Source of the DNA: Thalassospira sp. MCCC 1A01428
Lineage (GTDB): Bacteria; Pseudomonadota; Alphaproteobacteria; Rhodospirillales; Thalassospiraceae
Assembly (NCBI RefSeq): GCF_002115825.1
Contig: NZ_JFJZ01000002.1
Location: forward strand, 1-64,000
Length of the DNA stretch: 64,000 bases
Direction: 5' to 3'
In this document: piece by piece, positions 16,915 through 26,485 of the stretch
Layout: each line of letters begins with the position of its first letter
Position numbering within the stretch: the first letter of the stretch is position 1
The notes under the pieces: model-generated
What the model was told of the DNA's origin: nothing
The model's database searches: none
The model's input: the letters and a program-made list of their open reading frames with translations, nothing else
Program-made: the position numbers and the translations under genes

Positions 16915-19182
16915 CTAGCCGTGTTCGGCTTCGTGTGCAGCAAGAGCTGCCAGATTAACCAGATCGTTCACAGTCGCACCCATCTGGGTGATCTGGGCCG
17001 GTTTGGCCAAACCAATCATGACAGGGCCAATAACGGTGCCCCCGCCAAGTTTACCCAGCAATTTGGACGCTGTGGTCGCAGCATGAAGGGCTGGCATTAC
17101 CAGAACATTGGCCGGTCCTGACAAACGACAGAACGGATAGAGTTTTAAAAGTTCGGTATCAAGTGCGACATCGACGCTCATATCGCCGTCAAATTCAAAA
17201 TCTACATCCGAATTTTCAAGGATCGACACCGCTTCGCGAATCCGGTCGGTATCCTTGGTCCAGGGATTGCCAAATGTGGAGTGAGAAATCATCGCCACAC
17301 GTGGTTCATGCCCCAGCTGTCGCGCCTTTTTGGCCGCCTGAATGGCAATTTCGGCCAGTTGTTCAGCATCGGGTTCGTCATGAACACGGGTATCAGCAAT
17401 AAACACCGTCCGACCCTTGGCAATCGCAATCGACAGACCCATCGGGATTTCGCCATCCTTGGCATCAATCACGGTGCTGATATCGGTGAAGCTGCGGTTA
17501 AAGTTCCGCGTTAACCCGGTAATCATGCCATCGGCCTGGCCCATGGCGACCATGGCAGCGGCAAACACGTTGCGCTTCTGGTTGACCATGCGCTGGCAAT
17601 CACGCCACAAATAGCCTTTGCGCTGCAACCGTTGATACAGAAATTCAGCATATTTGCGGTTATCCGTGGTCAGGGCAGCGTTGGTAATTTCAACCCCGTC
17701 CAGGCTTTCGATCCCCAGCGATTTTGCCGTTTCGATAATACGGTCTTCACGCCCGACCAGAATGGGCGTGCCATAACCGGAATTACGAAACGCCGCAGCG
17801 GCACGAATAACGGTTTCTTCCTCGCCTTCGGCAAAGGCGATCCGTTTGGGATGCGCACGCACATAATCGGAAATCAGTTGCAAATGGGCCGCTGTCGGAT
17901 CCAGACGGCTACGCAGCTGATTTTCATATTCAGCCATATCAAAAATCGGCTTGCGGGCAACACCGCTATCCATTGCCGCCTGGGCAACCGCCTTGGGCAC
18001 GGCAATAATCAGGCGCGGATCAAACGGGGCGGGAATGATATATTCCGGTCCATATTGCAAACGACGGCCCGAATAGGCGGCAGCCACTTCGTCAGGTACA
18101 TCTTCGCGCGCCAGTGCTGCCACCGCATTGGCGGCCGCAATTTTCATTTCCTCGTTAATCGTTGATGCCTGAACATCAAGTGCCCCGCGGAAGATATAGG
18201 GGAAACCCAGCACATTGTTGATCTGGTTGGGGTAGTCCGAGCGGCCGGTTGCACAAATCGCATCGCTGCGAATTTCGGCAACATCTTCGGGTGAAATTTC
18301 CGGGTCGGGGTTTGCCATGGCGAAAATGATCGGCTGTTTGGCCATGCTTTTGACCATGGCCGGGGTAATCGCCCCCTTAACCGACAGGCCAAATACGGCA
18401 TCGGCCCCCTTCATTGCATCTTCAAGCGAACGGGCATCGGTATCGGCGGCATGGGCCGATTTCCACTGGTTCATGCCATCTTCGCGGCCTTTATAAATGA
18501 CACCGCGTGAATCACACATGATGACATTATCGGGCGTCACACCCATGCTTTTGACCAGTTCGGCCACTGCAATGGCTGCAGCCCCGGCACCATTCACCAC
18601 CAGCTTGATGTCTTCAAGCTTGCGACCAGTCAGATCGCAGGCATTGATCAGGCCCGATGCGGCAATAATCGCGGTTCCGTGCTGGTCATCATGGAATACG
18701 GGAATATCCATAATCTCGCGCAGGCGGCTTTCGATGATGAAACATTCAGGTGCCTTGATATCTTCAAGGTTGATACCGCCAAATGTTGCCCCCAAAAAGC
18801 GCACGCAATTAACGAATTCATCGACATCTTCGGTCGACACTTCCAGATCCATCCCGTCAACATCGGCAAAACGTTTAAACAGAACCGCCTTGCCTTCCAT
18901 CACCGGTTTGGACGCCAGTGCGCCCAGATTGCCAAGCCCGAGAACGGCAGTACCATTGGAAATGACAGCAACCAGATTACCCTTGGATGTGTAGTCATAG
19001 GCAGTGGCAGGGTTTTTGGCAATTTCCAGACAGGGCACGGCAACGCCGGGCGAATATGCCAAAGACAGGTCTCGCTGGGTGGTCAGCGGCTTGGAGGCGG
19101 TAATTTCGATTTTTCCGGGGCGGCCACTGGAATGAAACAGCAGCGCTTCACGGTCACGAACCTTGATTTCTTTTTCTTCCAT
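16915..19182 (-). CDS. maeB: NADP-dependent malic enzyme with phosphotransacetylase domain
   Basis: A 755-residue fusion typical of proteobacterial MaeB: malic enzyme in residues 1-430 (LAYSPGVAVPCLEIAKNP, then VFHDDQHGTAIIAASGL, and the nucleotide loop VNGAGAAAIA) and a phosphotransacetylase-like domain in residues 435-755 (KRIAFAEGEEE, FNRSFTD, GPVMIGLAKPAQI). It decarboxylates malate to pyruvate with NADP; the C-terminal domain is thought to act in allosteric control by acetyl-CoA. I use the ATG at 19182 (MEEKEIKVRDREALLFH); an open upstream extension has no similarity and the ribosome site GAAGAC is weak. Confidence 0.92.
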   Translation of the reverse strand: MEEKEIKVRDREALLFHSSGRPGKIEITASKPLTTQRDLSLAYSPGVAVPCLEIAKNPATAYDYTSKGNLVAVISNGTAVLGLGNLGALASKPVMEGKAVLFKRFADVDGMDLEVSTEDVDEFVNCVRFLGATFGGINLEDIKAPECFIIESRLREIMDIPVFHDDQHGTAIIAASGLINACDLTGRKLEDIKLVVNGAGAAAIAVAELVKSMGVTPDNVIMCDSRGVIYKGREDGMNQWKSAHAADTDARSLEDAMKGADAVFGLSVKGAITPAMVKSMAKQPIIFAMANPDPEISPEDVAEIRSDAICATGRSDYPNQINNVLGFPYIFRGALDVQASTINEEMKIAAANAVAALAREDVPDEVAAAYSGRRLQYGPEYIIPAPFDPRLIIAVPKAVAQAAMDSGVARKPIFDMAEYENQLRSRLDPTAAHLQLISDYVRAHPKRIAFAEGEEETVIRAAAAFRNSGYGTPILVGREDRIIETAKSLGIESLDGVEITNAALTTDNRKYAEFLYQRLQRKGYLWRDCQRMVNQKRNVFAAAMVAMGQADGMITGLTRNFNRSFTDISTVIDAKDGEIPMGLSIAIAKGRTVFIADTRVHDEPDAEQLAEIAIQAAKKARQLGHEPRVAMISHSTFGNPWTKDTDRIREAVSILENSDVDFEFDGDMSVDVALDTELLKLYPFCRLSGPANVLVMPALHAATTASKLLGKLGGGTVIGPVMIGLAKPAQITQMGATVNDLVNLAALAAHEAEHG

Positions 19183-19411
19183 TATGTCTTCACTGACGCT
19201 TGCATGGTGGGTGAGAAAGCTGTGAACCCGCAAACAGAGTGTGGGACTGCCTGAGGGGGTCACCTAATAAATCAGGGTTCCGCACGCCGGTCAAAGGACC
19301 AGTTGATGAAAATCACGATTTTTCCTGCATTTTCCGTATGTTGCATCGCAGCAATATGGATACGGCAACATCAGCGAAATGTCATTTCCCGGAAAAGATG
19401 CAGGGTGTGGA

Positions 19412-19694
19412 ATGCATTCTCAGGTTGAAAGGACAATCCTGGCGGGTAAATACGACCCCTTGCATTACTTTTTACGCAAATTCCCTGGCACCGAATGGTC
19501 TGCCCGTTATCAGGAAATTGAAAAGGTTTTGGGCTTCGATTTACCCAGGAATGCCCGGGAGTGCCCGGCAATATTCAGCATGGTGGTCCAATGAACGCCA
19601 AGGCTCACATACTCATGCAAGATCGTGGCTCGATGCCGGTTTCAAAACGAGCAACGTAAATATTACGGCAGAATCTGTGTTATTCTCAAAATAG
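19412..19694 (+). pseudogene. Frameshifted KYDPL/WWSN-type small domain protein (DUF7662-like)
   Basis: From the ATG at 19412 the first frame gives MHSQVERTILAGKYDPLHYF and FPGTEWSARYQEIEKVLGFDLP, then goes out of register. The next frame (+1) carries the missing second half: SARQYSAWWSNERQGSHTHA followed by RSWLDAGFKTSNVNI and a stop at 19692-19694. Together they match a small domain family with the order KYDPL, EIE..LG..LP.SAR, WWSN, ARAWL.AGW (DUF7662, from memory). Two copies of a 10-bp unit sit head to tail at the break (19548-19557 and 19558-19567, 9 of 10 bases identical); removing one restores LPRSARQYSAWWSN in one frame. So the gene is broken by a tandem duplication, or the read is wrong here. 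The function of the family is unknown. Confidence 0.75.
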
Positions 19695-19721
19695 TTAGGC
19701 GACCGTTCAAGATCGCCTAAC
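19694..19721. terminator. Hairpin between the pseudogene and the stress-protein gene
   Basis: A perfect 9-bp stem GTTAGGCGA/TCGCCTAAC with a 10-nt loop lies in the convergent gap and overlaps the last base of the pseudogene stop codon. No strong T tract is present on either strand, so termination is only suggested. Confidence 0.45.
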
Positions 19722-19753
19722 TTCATAAATCTCAAAATAGCGTTCGTATTCAC

Positions 19754-20254
19754 TTAATCGTTAGTGTGAATATGAACATTATGCGCGTTATTCAGCGCAA
19801 AAATCTCGCGGGCCTGGGCTTCCTTGCTGGCATCTTCCGGGTCCAGACGGACCCAAAGTGCTGCGGAACCTTCCCTGATCGCCTCGGCGAATTCTTCGGT
19901 ATGGGGGGTGGATGTGACCTTGTCGATGAAATCAGTCAATGCCATTGTGCCCACCCCGGCACCAATCGCCAATGCAAGGGCCGCTGTAGCCGCCCCCCCA
20001 AACAGGGCAATGGCACCCGAGGCCACCAATGGCACCTCGTATTTGACTTCGCCAAACATTGCGGTCAGCACATCTGACCACGACTGACCATCCTTGCCGG
20101 CAACATCGATGGATTCATGTGTGCTAAGGGCGGAAAGGTCGGTATGGGCGAACCCGGCATCCGTCAGCGCACGCACCGCCGCATCAAAGGATTCTTTGGT
20201 ATCAAACAGGCCGACCAGTTCCGGCACCTGGGCTGTGCTGTGTTGTTCAGACAT
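19754..20254 (-). CDS. Small membrane protein with glycine-rich hydrophobic core
   Basis: I do not recognise a named family with certainty; it looks like the YflT/'general stress protein' group (LVGLFDTKESFDAAVRALTD, residues 11-30, followed by a DLSALSTHES segment). The centre (VPLVASGAIALFGGAATAAL and IGAGVGTMALTDF, about residues 75-115) is a glycine/alanine-rich hairpin of one or two membrane-inserting helices. The C-terminal part ends EIFALNNAHNVHIHTND. I use the ATG at 20254, with AGGAGA 8 nt upstream, giving 166 residues. Confidence 0.65.
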   Translation of the reverse strand: MSEQHSTAQVPELVGLFDTKESFDAAVRALTDAGFAHTDLSALSTHESIDVAGKDGQSWSDVLTAMFGEVKYEVPLVASGAIALFGGAATAALALAIGAGVGTMALTDFIDKVTSTPHTEEFAEAIREGSAALWVRLDPEDASKEAQAREIFALNNAHNVHIHTND

Positions 20255-20382
20255 TGTTGTTTTCTCCTGGGTCACTGGTCCGATAGAAATTCATACAAGT
20301 ATTTTATCATATATTGCAAAACTTTAGGGCAAAATAACGGCCCCTCTCGCCAAGTGCGGCGGGGTTTGATATCAAGGCTTCC

Positions 20383-23112
20383 ATGAACACAATGCCCGGA
20401 TCACCTGACAAAACCATGACCGCACCCGATTTTAACCGCGATGGCGCAACCCCGATGATGGTTCAGTTCCTTGAACTGAAAGAACAGTATCAGGATTGCC
20501 TGCTGTTTTATCGTATGGGCGATTTTTACGAGCTGTTTTTTGACGATGCCGTCAAAGCCGCCGAAGCCCTTGATATTGCACTGACAAAACGTGGCAAACA
20601 TCAGGGAAACGATATTCCGATGGCCGGTGTTCCGGTTCACAGCCATGAAACCTATTTGCAGCGTTTGATCCGCAAGGGATTTCGTGTCGCTGTATGCGAA
20701 CAAATGGAAGACCCGGCGGAAGCCAAAAAACGCGGCGCAAAGTCGGTGGTCAAACGCGATGTGGTGCGCCTGATCACACCGGGTACCCTGACCGAAGACA
20801 GCCTGCTTGATGCGCGACGTCATAACTACCTTGCCGCCATTGCCGATGTGCGCGGGAAAATGGGGGTAGCATGGCTGGATATTTCGACCGGCGATTTTTA
20901 TGTGCAACCCTGCACCATGGCCGCTCTGGGGGCCGCCCTTGCCCGGCTTGATCCCGGTGAAGTTCTGATTTCCGACCGGTTATTGAACCGCCCGGAAATG
21001 TTCGATCTTTATAACGACTACAAAAACATCATCACCCCGCAGCCTGCGGCCCGGTTTGATCCGGCCAATGCCGAATTGCGCCTGAAAAAGCTGTATGACG
21101 TGGCCGCCCTTGATGCCTTTGGCGGGTTTGAGACCGCCGAACTTTCGGCAGCGGGCGCGCTGATTGATTACGTTGAACTGACCCAAAAGGGTCAAATGCC
21201 GCGCCTGTCGCCGCCCACACGGATGGCACAAGGGGCGGCAATGGAAATTGATGCCGCAACCCGGCGCAGCCTGGAACTGACACAAACCCAAACCGGCGAG
21301 CGCAAGGGATCACTGCTATCGGTGATTGACCGTACCCGTACTGGCGCCGGAGCACGCTTGCTGGCCGCCCGTCTGTCGGCCCCGTTAACCGAGGCCGACA
21401 GTATTAATCGCCGCCTTGATCTGGTTAGCTATTTTCATGACCACGACGATTTGCGCAGCGATTTGCGGGCGTCCCTCGCTGAATGCCCTGATATTGAACG
21501 TGCGCTTTCACGCCTGTCGATTGGTCGGGGTGGCCCACGGGATTTGGCATCATTGCGCGATGGGTTGGCGTGTGCCTTTGCCATCCGTAATTTGCTCGAT
21601 CGCCCGGCAGATAACAGCCTTGATACCCTGCCCGCATCGCTAAATGATCATTTAACCGAGCTGGGCCATCACGGTGATCTGGTTGATTTATTGCGCCGGG
21701 CCTTATCCGAAAGCCTGCCGCTTATGGCGCGTGATGGCGGTTTTATCGCCACGGGTTATCACCCGCCACTTGATGAATTGCGCATGCTTTCAAGCGAAAG
21801 CAAAAAACTGATCGCCAATTTACAGGCCCAATATACCGAACAAACCGCGATTAGCAGCCTTAAGGTCAAACATAACAACGTTCTGGGGTATTTTATCGAA
21901 GTGCCTGCCAAACAGGCCGATAAAATGATGGAAATTGACGAATTCATTCACCGTCAAACCATGGCCAATGCAGTGCGTTTTACCACCGTGGCCCTGTCCG
22001 AACTTGAAGGCCGGGTTTCCAAGGCCGGTGATCAGGCAATGGCGCTGGAACTCGACCTGTTTGCCGACCTGGTAACATCTGTTCTGGCCCATGCCGACCC
22101 GATTGCCCGTTGTGCCCAGGCATTGGCCGGGCTGGATGTTTCATCCTCTCTTGGCGAACTGGCCCGTGATCAGGGCTGCGTGCGCCCGGTGATTGATAAC
22201 AGCCTGTCATTTGATATTCGTGGCGGCCGCCACCCGGTGGTGGAAGCGGCCCTTCGTACGGCTGGCGAATCACCGTTTGTTGCCAATGATTGCCGGTTGG
22301 AAGATGAACAAAAATTGTGGCTGATCACGGGTCCGAACATGGCGGGTAAATCGACCTTCCTGCGGCAAAATGCCCTGATCGCCGTGATGGCGCAAATCGG
22401 GGCTTTTGTGCCCGCACAATCGGCGCATATTGGTGCCATCGACCGGTTGTTTTCACGGGTTGGTGCCGCCGATGATCTGGCACGGGGCCGATCAACCTTT
22501 ATGGTCGAAATGGTGGAAACTGCCGCCATCATTAATCAGGCGACCGACCGTTCGCTGGTTATTCTGGATGAAATTGGCCGGGGAACATCCACCTTTGACG
22601 GCCTTTCCATTGCGTGGGCAGTGGTAGAAAACCTGCACGAAATTAATAAATGCCGTGGGCTTTTTGCCACCCATTACCACGAATTAACCGCCCTTGCCGC
22701 CAAGCTGGACCATTTATCGTGTCATACCATGCTGATCAAGGAATGGCAGGGGGAAGTGGTATTTTTACACGAGGTCGGGCCCGGCAGCGCGGATCGGTCC
22801 TACGGTATTCATGTTGCCCAGCTGGCAGGTTTGCCCAAGGCCGTGATCAAACGGGCCGAACAGGTGCTTAAAACCCTGGAAAAAGGACAACAGGGCGGTG
22901 GTGTCGCCAAACTGGCCGATGATTTACCCCTGTTTGCTGCCGCCATGGCGCAAGTGGAAAAAGAAGAAAAATCATCGGTCCCTGCCCTGTCAGACCAGCA
23001 AAAAGCCCTGCTTGATGCCGTGGGCAATATGGACCCCGACGATATGTCGCCACGCGATGCGTTAGATGCCCTTTACCGGTTACGTGACTTGCAAAAGCAG
23101 GCTGCCTTTTGA
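20383..23112 (+). CDS. mutS: DNA mismatch repair protein MutS
   Basis: The 909-residue MutS recognises mismatches and starts repair with MutL. The mismatch-contacting Phe-x-Glu is F48-Y49-E50 in RMGDFYELF. The connector, lever and clamp regions are complete (for example [13 protein letters not shown]). The ATPase has Walker [10 protein letters not shown] near residues 650-657, the signature [13 protein letters not shown], Walker [17 protein letters not shown] and FATHYHELT. The C-terminal tetramer/beta-clamp region ends in RDLQKQAAF. It starts the mutS-glnD-murJ-trpS order common in alphaproteobacteria. Confidence 0.97.
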   Translation: MNTMPGSPDKTMTAPDFNRDGATPMMVQFLELKEQYQDCLLFYRMGDFYELFFDDAVKAAEALDIALTKRGKHQGNDIPMAGVPVHSHETYLQRLIRKGFRVAVCEQMEDPAEAKKRGAKSVVKRDVVRLITPGTLTEDSLLDARRHNYLAAIADVRGKMGVAWLDISTGDFYVQPCTMAALGAALARLDPGEVLISDRLLNRPEMFDLYNDYKNIITPQPAARFDPANAELRLKKLYDVAALDAFGGFETAELSAAGALIDYVELTQKGQMPRLSPPTRMAQGAAMEIDAATRRSLELTQTQTGERKGSLLSVIDRTRTGAGARLLAARLSAPLTEADSINRRLDLVSYFHDHDDLRSDLRASLAECPDIERALSRLSIGRGGPRDLASLRDGLACAFAIRNLLDRPADNSLDTLPASLNDHLTELGHHGDLVDLLRRALSESLPLMARDGGFIATGYHPPLDELRMLSSESKKLIANLQAQYTEQTAISSLKVKHNNVLGYFIEVPAKQADKMMEIDEFIHRQTMANAVRFTTVALSELEGRVSKAGDQAMALELDLFADLVTSVLAHADPIARCAQALAGLDVSSSLGELARDQGCVRPVIDNSLSFDIRGGRHPVVEAALRTAGESPFVANDCRLEDEQKLWLITGPNMAGKSTFLRQNALIAVMAQIGAFVPAQSAHIGAIDRLFSRVGAADDLARGRSTFMVEMVETAAIINQATDRSLVILDEIGRGTSTFDGLSIAWAVVENLHEINKCRGLFATHYHELTALAAKLDHLSCHTMLIKEWQGEVVFLHEVGPGSADRSYGIHVAQLAGLPKAVIKRAEQVLKTLEKGQQGGGVAKLADDLPLFAAAMAQVEKEEKSSVPALSDQQKALLDAVGNMDPDDMSPRDALDALYRLRDLQKQAAF

Positions 23113-23382
23113 TCCGGGGGACCTGCGCTGTTTTGCCTGATCCCGGATTGAACACTGGAAAAAGCGGTTTCCTGCCAAATATATAAATAAACAACGGGCC
23201 AAAGTTTTTGCTGGTAATGCCAGGCATCGCACGCAAAAATCGCCGTTATATTGCCCGATCACAGATGAACGCTATATTCCCCCAAAGGGATATAAACGCC
23301 ACTGTGACCCGAAAATCTGTCTGAAAATACCCGAAACGTGCCCGTTCCCTGCAAGCCCGGACCAAGGACACCGCATTCCATT

Positions 23383-26127
23383 ATGCTAAAAGTTAAAAAC
23401 CAGCGTGATATTATCGACCGTCGCACCGTTTATACCAAACTTGGCAATATTGGTCGGGATGGCGACTTAAAACCGCTAAAGCAACGGGCAGCCATACTGG
23501 GCTGTTTGAAAGAAACGCTGCAACAGGGACGCGACGAAATTCGCACCCGTTTTGAAGACAGCAATTCCGGGCACAATGCCGTTTTTTCATACAGCTTTCT
23601 AATCGATCAGATCGTACGTCTGATCCACGATTACGCCATTGAGTTTGTATACCCCCTGCATAACCCGACCAAGGAACAACGCATGTCGGTGGTGGCCGTG
23701 GGCGGCTATGGCCGGGGCGATATGGCACCGCATTCCGACGTCGATATCCTGTTTTTATTTCCCTATAAACAAACCGCGCACGGCGAACAGGTCGTTGAAT
23801 ACATCCTTTATATGTTGTGGGACCTGGGGCTAAAGGTTGGTCATGCCACCCGGTCGGTCGAGGATTGCCTGCGCATGGCCAAGCAGGACATCACCATTCG
23901 CACCAACCTGCTGGAAAGCCGGTATGTCTGGGGGGATGAAACCATTTATGACCAGTTCCGTACCCGTTTTATGGAAGAACTGGTCAAAGGCAGCGGCCTT
24001 GAATTTATTGAAGCCAAACTGAACGAACGCGATGATCGCCACATTCGCATGGGCGATTCGCGTTATGTGGTTGAACCCAACGTCAAGGATGGCAAAGGCG
24101 GCCTGCGCGACCTCCATACATTGTTCTGGATTGGCAAATACCTGTATCGCGTCAACACACCGATGGAACTGGTTGATCAGCGGGTTCTGACCAAAAAAGA
24201 AGCCCAGGGCTTTTTGAAAGCACAGAATTTTCTATGGTCTGTCCGCTGCTGGCTTCATTATCTGTCTGACCGCCCCGAAGACCGCCTGACATTCGACATG
24301 CAACGCGAAATTGCCACCCGTCTTGGCTATACCGACCATGCCGGTGCCAGTGGCGTTGAACGCTTCATGAAGCACTATTACCTGATGGTCAAACATGTGG
24401 GCAATCTGACCCGCATTTTCTGTGCGGCCCTTGAAGAACGCCATCAACGCCGCCCGCTGATCCGGTTTCCGGCGCGCTTTTTTGGCAATAAGGAAATTGA
24501 CGGCTTTCAATTGCGCAATGACCGGCTGGCCGTGGAAAGCCGGGACGTGTTTCGCGAAGACCCGATCCAGATGTTGCGATTATTTCTGGTCGCTCATCAA
24601 AACGGGGTTGGCATTCATCCCGAAAGCCTGCGCTGGGTGACGCAAAATTTGCAACTGATTGACCAGAACTTGCAAAAGGACCCGGCGGCAAATGCCGTGT
24701 TCCTGCAAATTCTAACACATAAGGTCACACCCGATATTCCGTTGCGCAAAATGAACGAAGCTGGCGTTTTAGGCCGCTTTGTCCCGGATTTTGGCCGAGT
24801 CGTGGCGCAAATGCAGTACGACATGTACCATACCTACACCGTGGACGAACATACCATCCGCGCCATCGGGATTTTGAACCAGATCGAATGTGGCGACCTT
24901 GCCGAAGAAGCCCCGGTGGCAACATCCGTTATTCACAAGGTGATTTCCCGACAGGTTCTGTACGTGGCCGTGCTGTTGCACGACATTGCCAAAGGCCGTG
25001 GCGGTGACCATTCGGAACTGGGTGCCGAAGTGGCCGAAAAGCTGTGCCCGCGTTTGGGCCTAAGCCCGGCCGATACCGAAACCGTGGCCTGGCTGGTCAA
25101 GGCGCATTTATGGATGAGTGCAACAGCCTTTAAACGCGATTTAAACGACCCGACCACCATTCGCGCCTTTGGCGACCTGGTGCAGTCACAAGAACGTTTG
25201 CGTTTATTACTCTGCCTGACTGTGGCCGATATTCGCGCTGTTGGCCCCAATATCTGGAATGGCTGGAAAGCAACACTATTGCGCGAGCTTTATTATGCCA
25301 CCGACGATTTATTGTCGGGCGGGTTAAATGCCGACAGCCGCGATTCCCGTGTGGCCCGTGCCCAGCAAAAAGTACGAGAAGCCCTGACCGGTTGGGATGC
25401 ACAGGATATCGAGGATTTCATTGATCGCGGTTATCCATCCTACTGGCTGAGTTTCGATACCGAAACCCAGTTACGTCATGCCGAACTAACCCGGGATGCC
25501 AAAAAATCCGGTGCGGATATTACAATTAACACCCGCATCGAAACCGATATGGATGCCACCGAAATTACCGTTCACACCACCGACCATCCCGGCCTGTTTT
25601 CGCAAATTGCCGGGGCAATGGCAGTATGCGCCGCCAGCATTGTCGATGCAAAAATCCTGACGCTCAGCGACGGTATGGCCCTTGATACATTCTGGATTCA
25701 GGATGCCAATGGCGAGGCCTTTAACGACAAGGGCCGCATTGCCAAACTGCGTAAAACGCTGGAACAGGTTATTTCCGGGCAATTACGCCCCAGTGGCGAA
25801 ATTAAAAAACGCCAGGTGGTGGATAACAAGGCGCGCACCGCCGTCTTTAAGGTGGAACCAAACGTTATTATCGATAACAAGGCAAGCCGCACCCATACCG
25901 TAATCGAGGTAACAGCACGTGACCGCCAGGGGCTCCTTTATGACATCACCCGGGTCTTGCGCGATCTGTCACTGCAAATTGCCTCGGCCCGCATTTCCAC
26001 CTTTGGTGAACGCGCTGTTGACGTTTTTTATGTGAAGGATGTTTTCGGTTTAAAAATCGACAGCCGGACCAAGTTTGTCCAGATCAAGGAAAGCCTGACC
26101 GATATTTTAAGAAACGATGACCGGTAA
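23383..26127 (+). CDS. glnD: PII uridylyltransferase / uridylyl-removing enzyme GlnD
   Basis: GlnD senses glutamine and adds or removes UMP on PII proteins, the top of the nitrogen control cascade. The nucleotidyltransferase motif GGYGRGDMAPHSDVDILFLF begins at residue 107, the HD hydrolase motif HDIAKGRGGDHSE near residue 532, and two ACT domains begin near residues 725 (ATEITVHTTDHPGLFSQ) and 839 (VIEVTARDRQGLLYD). I start at the ATG at 23383 (914 residues, AAGGA 14 nt upstream); a GTG 45 bp further up is open. All catalytic motifs are present, so it should be bifunctional. Confidence 0.95.
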   Translation: MLKVKNQRDIIDRRTVYTKLGNIGRDGDLKPLKQRAAILGCLKETLQQGRDEIRTRFEDSNSGHNAVFSYSFLIDQIVRLIHDYAIEFVYPLHNPTKEQRMSVVAVGGYGRGDMAPHSDVDILFLFPYKQTAHGEQVVEYILYMLWDLGLKVGHATRSVEDCLRMAKQDITIRTNLLESRYVWGDETIYDQFRTRFMEELVKGSGLEFIEAKLNERDDRHIRMGDSRYVVEPNVKDGKGGLRDLHTLFWIGKYLYRVNTPMELVDQRVLTKKEAQGFLKAQNFLWSVRCWLHYLSDRPEDRLTFDMQREIATRLGYTDHAGASGVERFMKHYYLMVKHVGNLTRIFCAALEERHQRRPLIRFPARFFGNKEIDGFQLRNDRLAVESRDVFREDPIQMLRLFLVAHQNGVGIHPESLRWVTQNLQLIDQNLQKDPAANAVFLQILTHKVTPDIPLRKMNEAGVLGRFVPDFGRVVAQMQYDMYHTYTVDEHTIRAIGILNQIECGDLAEEAPVATSVIHKVISRQVLYVAVLLHDIAKGRGGDHSELGAEVAEKLCPRLGLSPADTETVAWLVKAHLWMSATAFKRDLNDPTTIRAFGDLVQSQERLRLLLCLTVADIRAVGPNIWNGWKATLLRELYYATDDLLSGGLNADSRDSRVARAQQKVREALTGWDAQDIEDFIDRGYPSYWLSFDTETQLRHAELTRDAKKSGADITINTRIETDMDATEITVHTTDHPGLFSQIAGAMAVCAASIVDAKILTLSDGMALDTFWIQDANGEAFNDKGRIAKLRKTLEQVISGQLRPSGEIKKRQVVDNKARTAVFKVEPNVIIDNKASRTHTVIEVTARDRQGLLYDITRVLRDLSLQIASARISTFGERAVDVFYVKDVFGLKIDSRTKFVQIKESLTDILRNDDR

Positions 26128-26155
26128 AATTCGGGAAAAATCGAAAAGGACGACA

Positions 26156-26256
26156 TGACGAGAGCAAGGGTATCACCACCGCCCGGGATCTACATTTTGC
26201 AGATCAGGCTTGCTCGGAGCTGACAGGTCGGGGGTCCCTGTTTTTTGCTCTCGTCA
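26156..26256. repeat. 101-bp element with 12-bp terminal inverted repeats
   Basis: TGACGAGAGCAA at 26156-26167 is mirrored by TTGCTCTCGTCA at 26245-26256 without mismatch. Inside, GAGCAAG (26162-26168) can instead pair with CTTGCTC (26209-26215) around a GATCT/AGATC hairpin, and ACAGG/CCTGT is followed by a run of six T (about 26222-26246), a terminator-like end. The two pairings exclude each other. This may be a small RNA or a mobile-repeat remnant; no target-site duplication is evident. Confidence 0.5.
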
Positions 26257-26329
26257 GTCAAATTTCCAAGTGCTCGTGTCCCAACAAAACTTGGTATCAT
26301 TAAAATATACCGGCCCTTGTCGAGTTGCA

Positions 26330-26345
26330 TGTGACAGCCATCACA
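26330..26345. promoter_or_regulatory. CRP/FNR-type palindrome upstream of murJ
   Basis: TGTGA-CAGCCA-TCACA is a perfect match to the classical CRP half-sites with the standard 6-bp spacer, 140 bp before the murJ start codon. A chance match of this quality in 64 kb is unlikely but not excluded. Confidence 0.5.
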
Positions 26346-26485
26346 AGCCATAAATATTTTGTGAGGGTGCGGCACCGCCTGGCGCCAAAATTACCAATTC
26401 TTTCACCTTCCAGTGGCAATCTCGCGACTGAAAAATTGCATCTGCCGCCTCTATAACCCTCGGAACCCTTCGGATTTAGAACATT

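Larger units (their letters stand above)
26128..26485. other. 358-bp glnD-murJ intergenic region with two palindromic elements
   Basis: There is no protein gene here. It holds a 101-bp element bounded by 12-bp perfect inverted repeats (26156-26256) and a perfect CRP-type palindrome (26330-26345), both listed separately. CCAAGT/ACTTGG is a further small inverted repeat. The region is richer in A and T than the flanking genes and most likely contains the murJ promoter. Confidence 0.6.

Noticed and set aside
19239-19411. Long version of the frame that contains the second half of the broken small gene
   Set aside because: The upstream part of that frame overlaps the maeB leader and has no similarity to the family; only the part behind the duplication is meaningful.
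26156-26256. SRP RNA, 6S RNA or known riboswitch between glnD and murJ
   Set aside because: The conserved sequence marks of these RNAs that I know are not present, so I list only an unnamed element.
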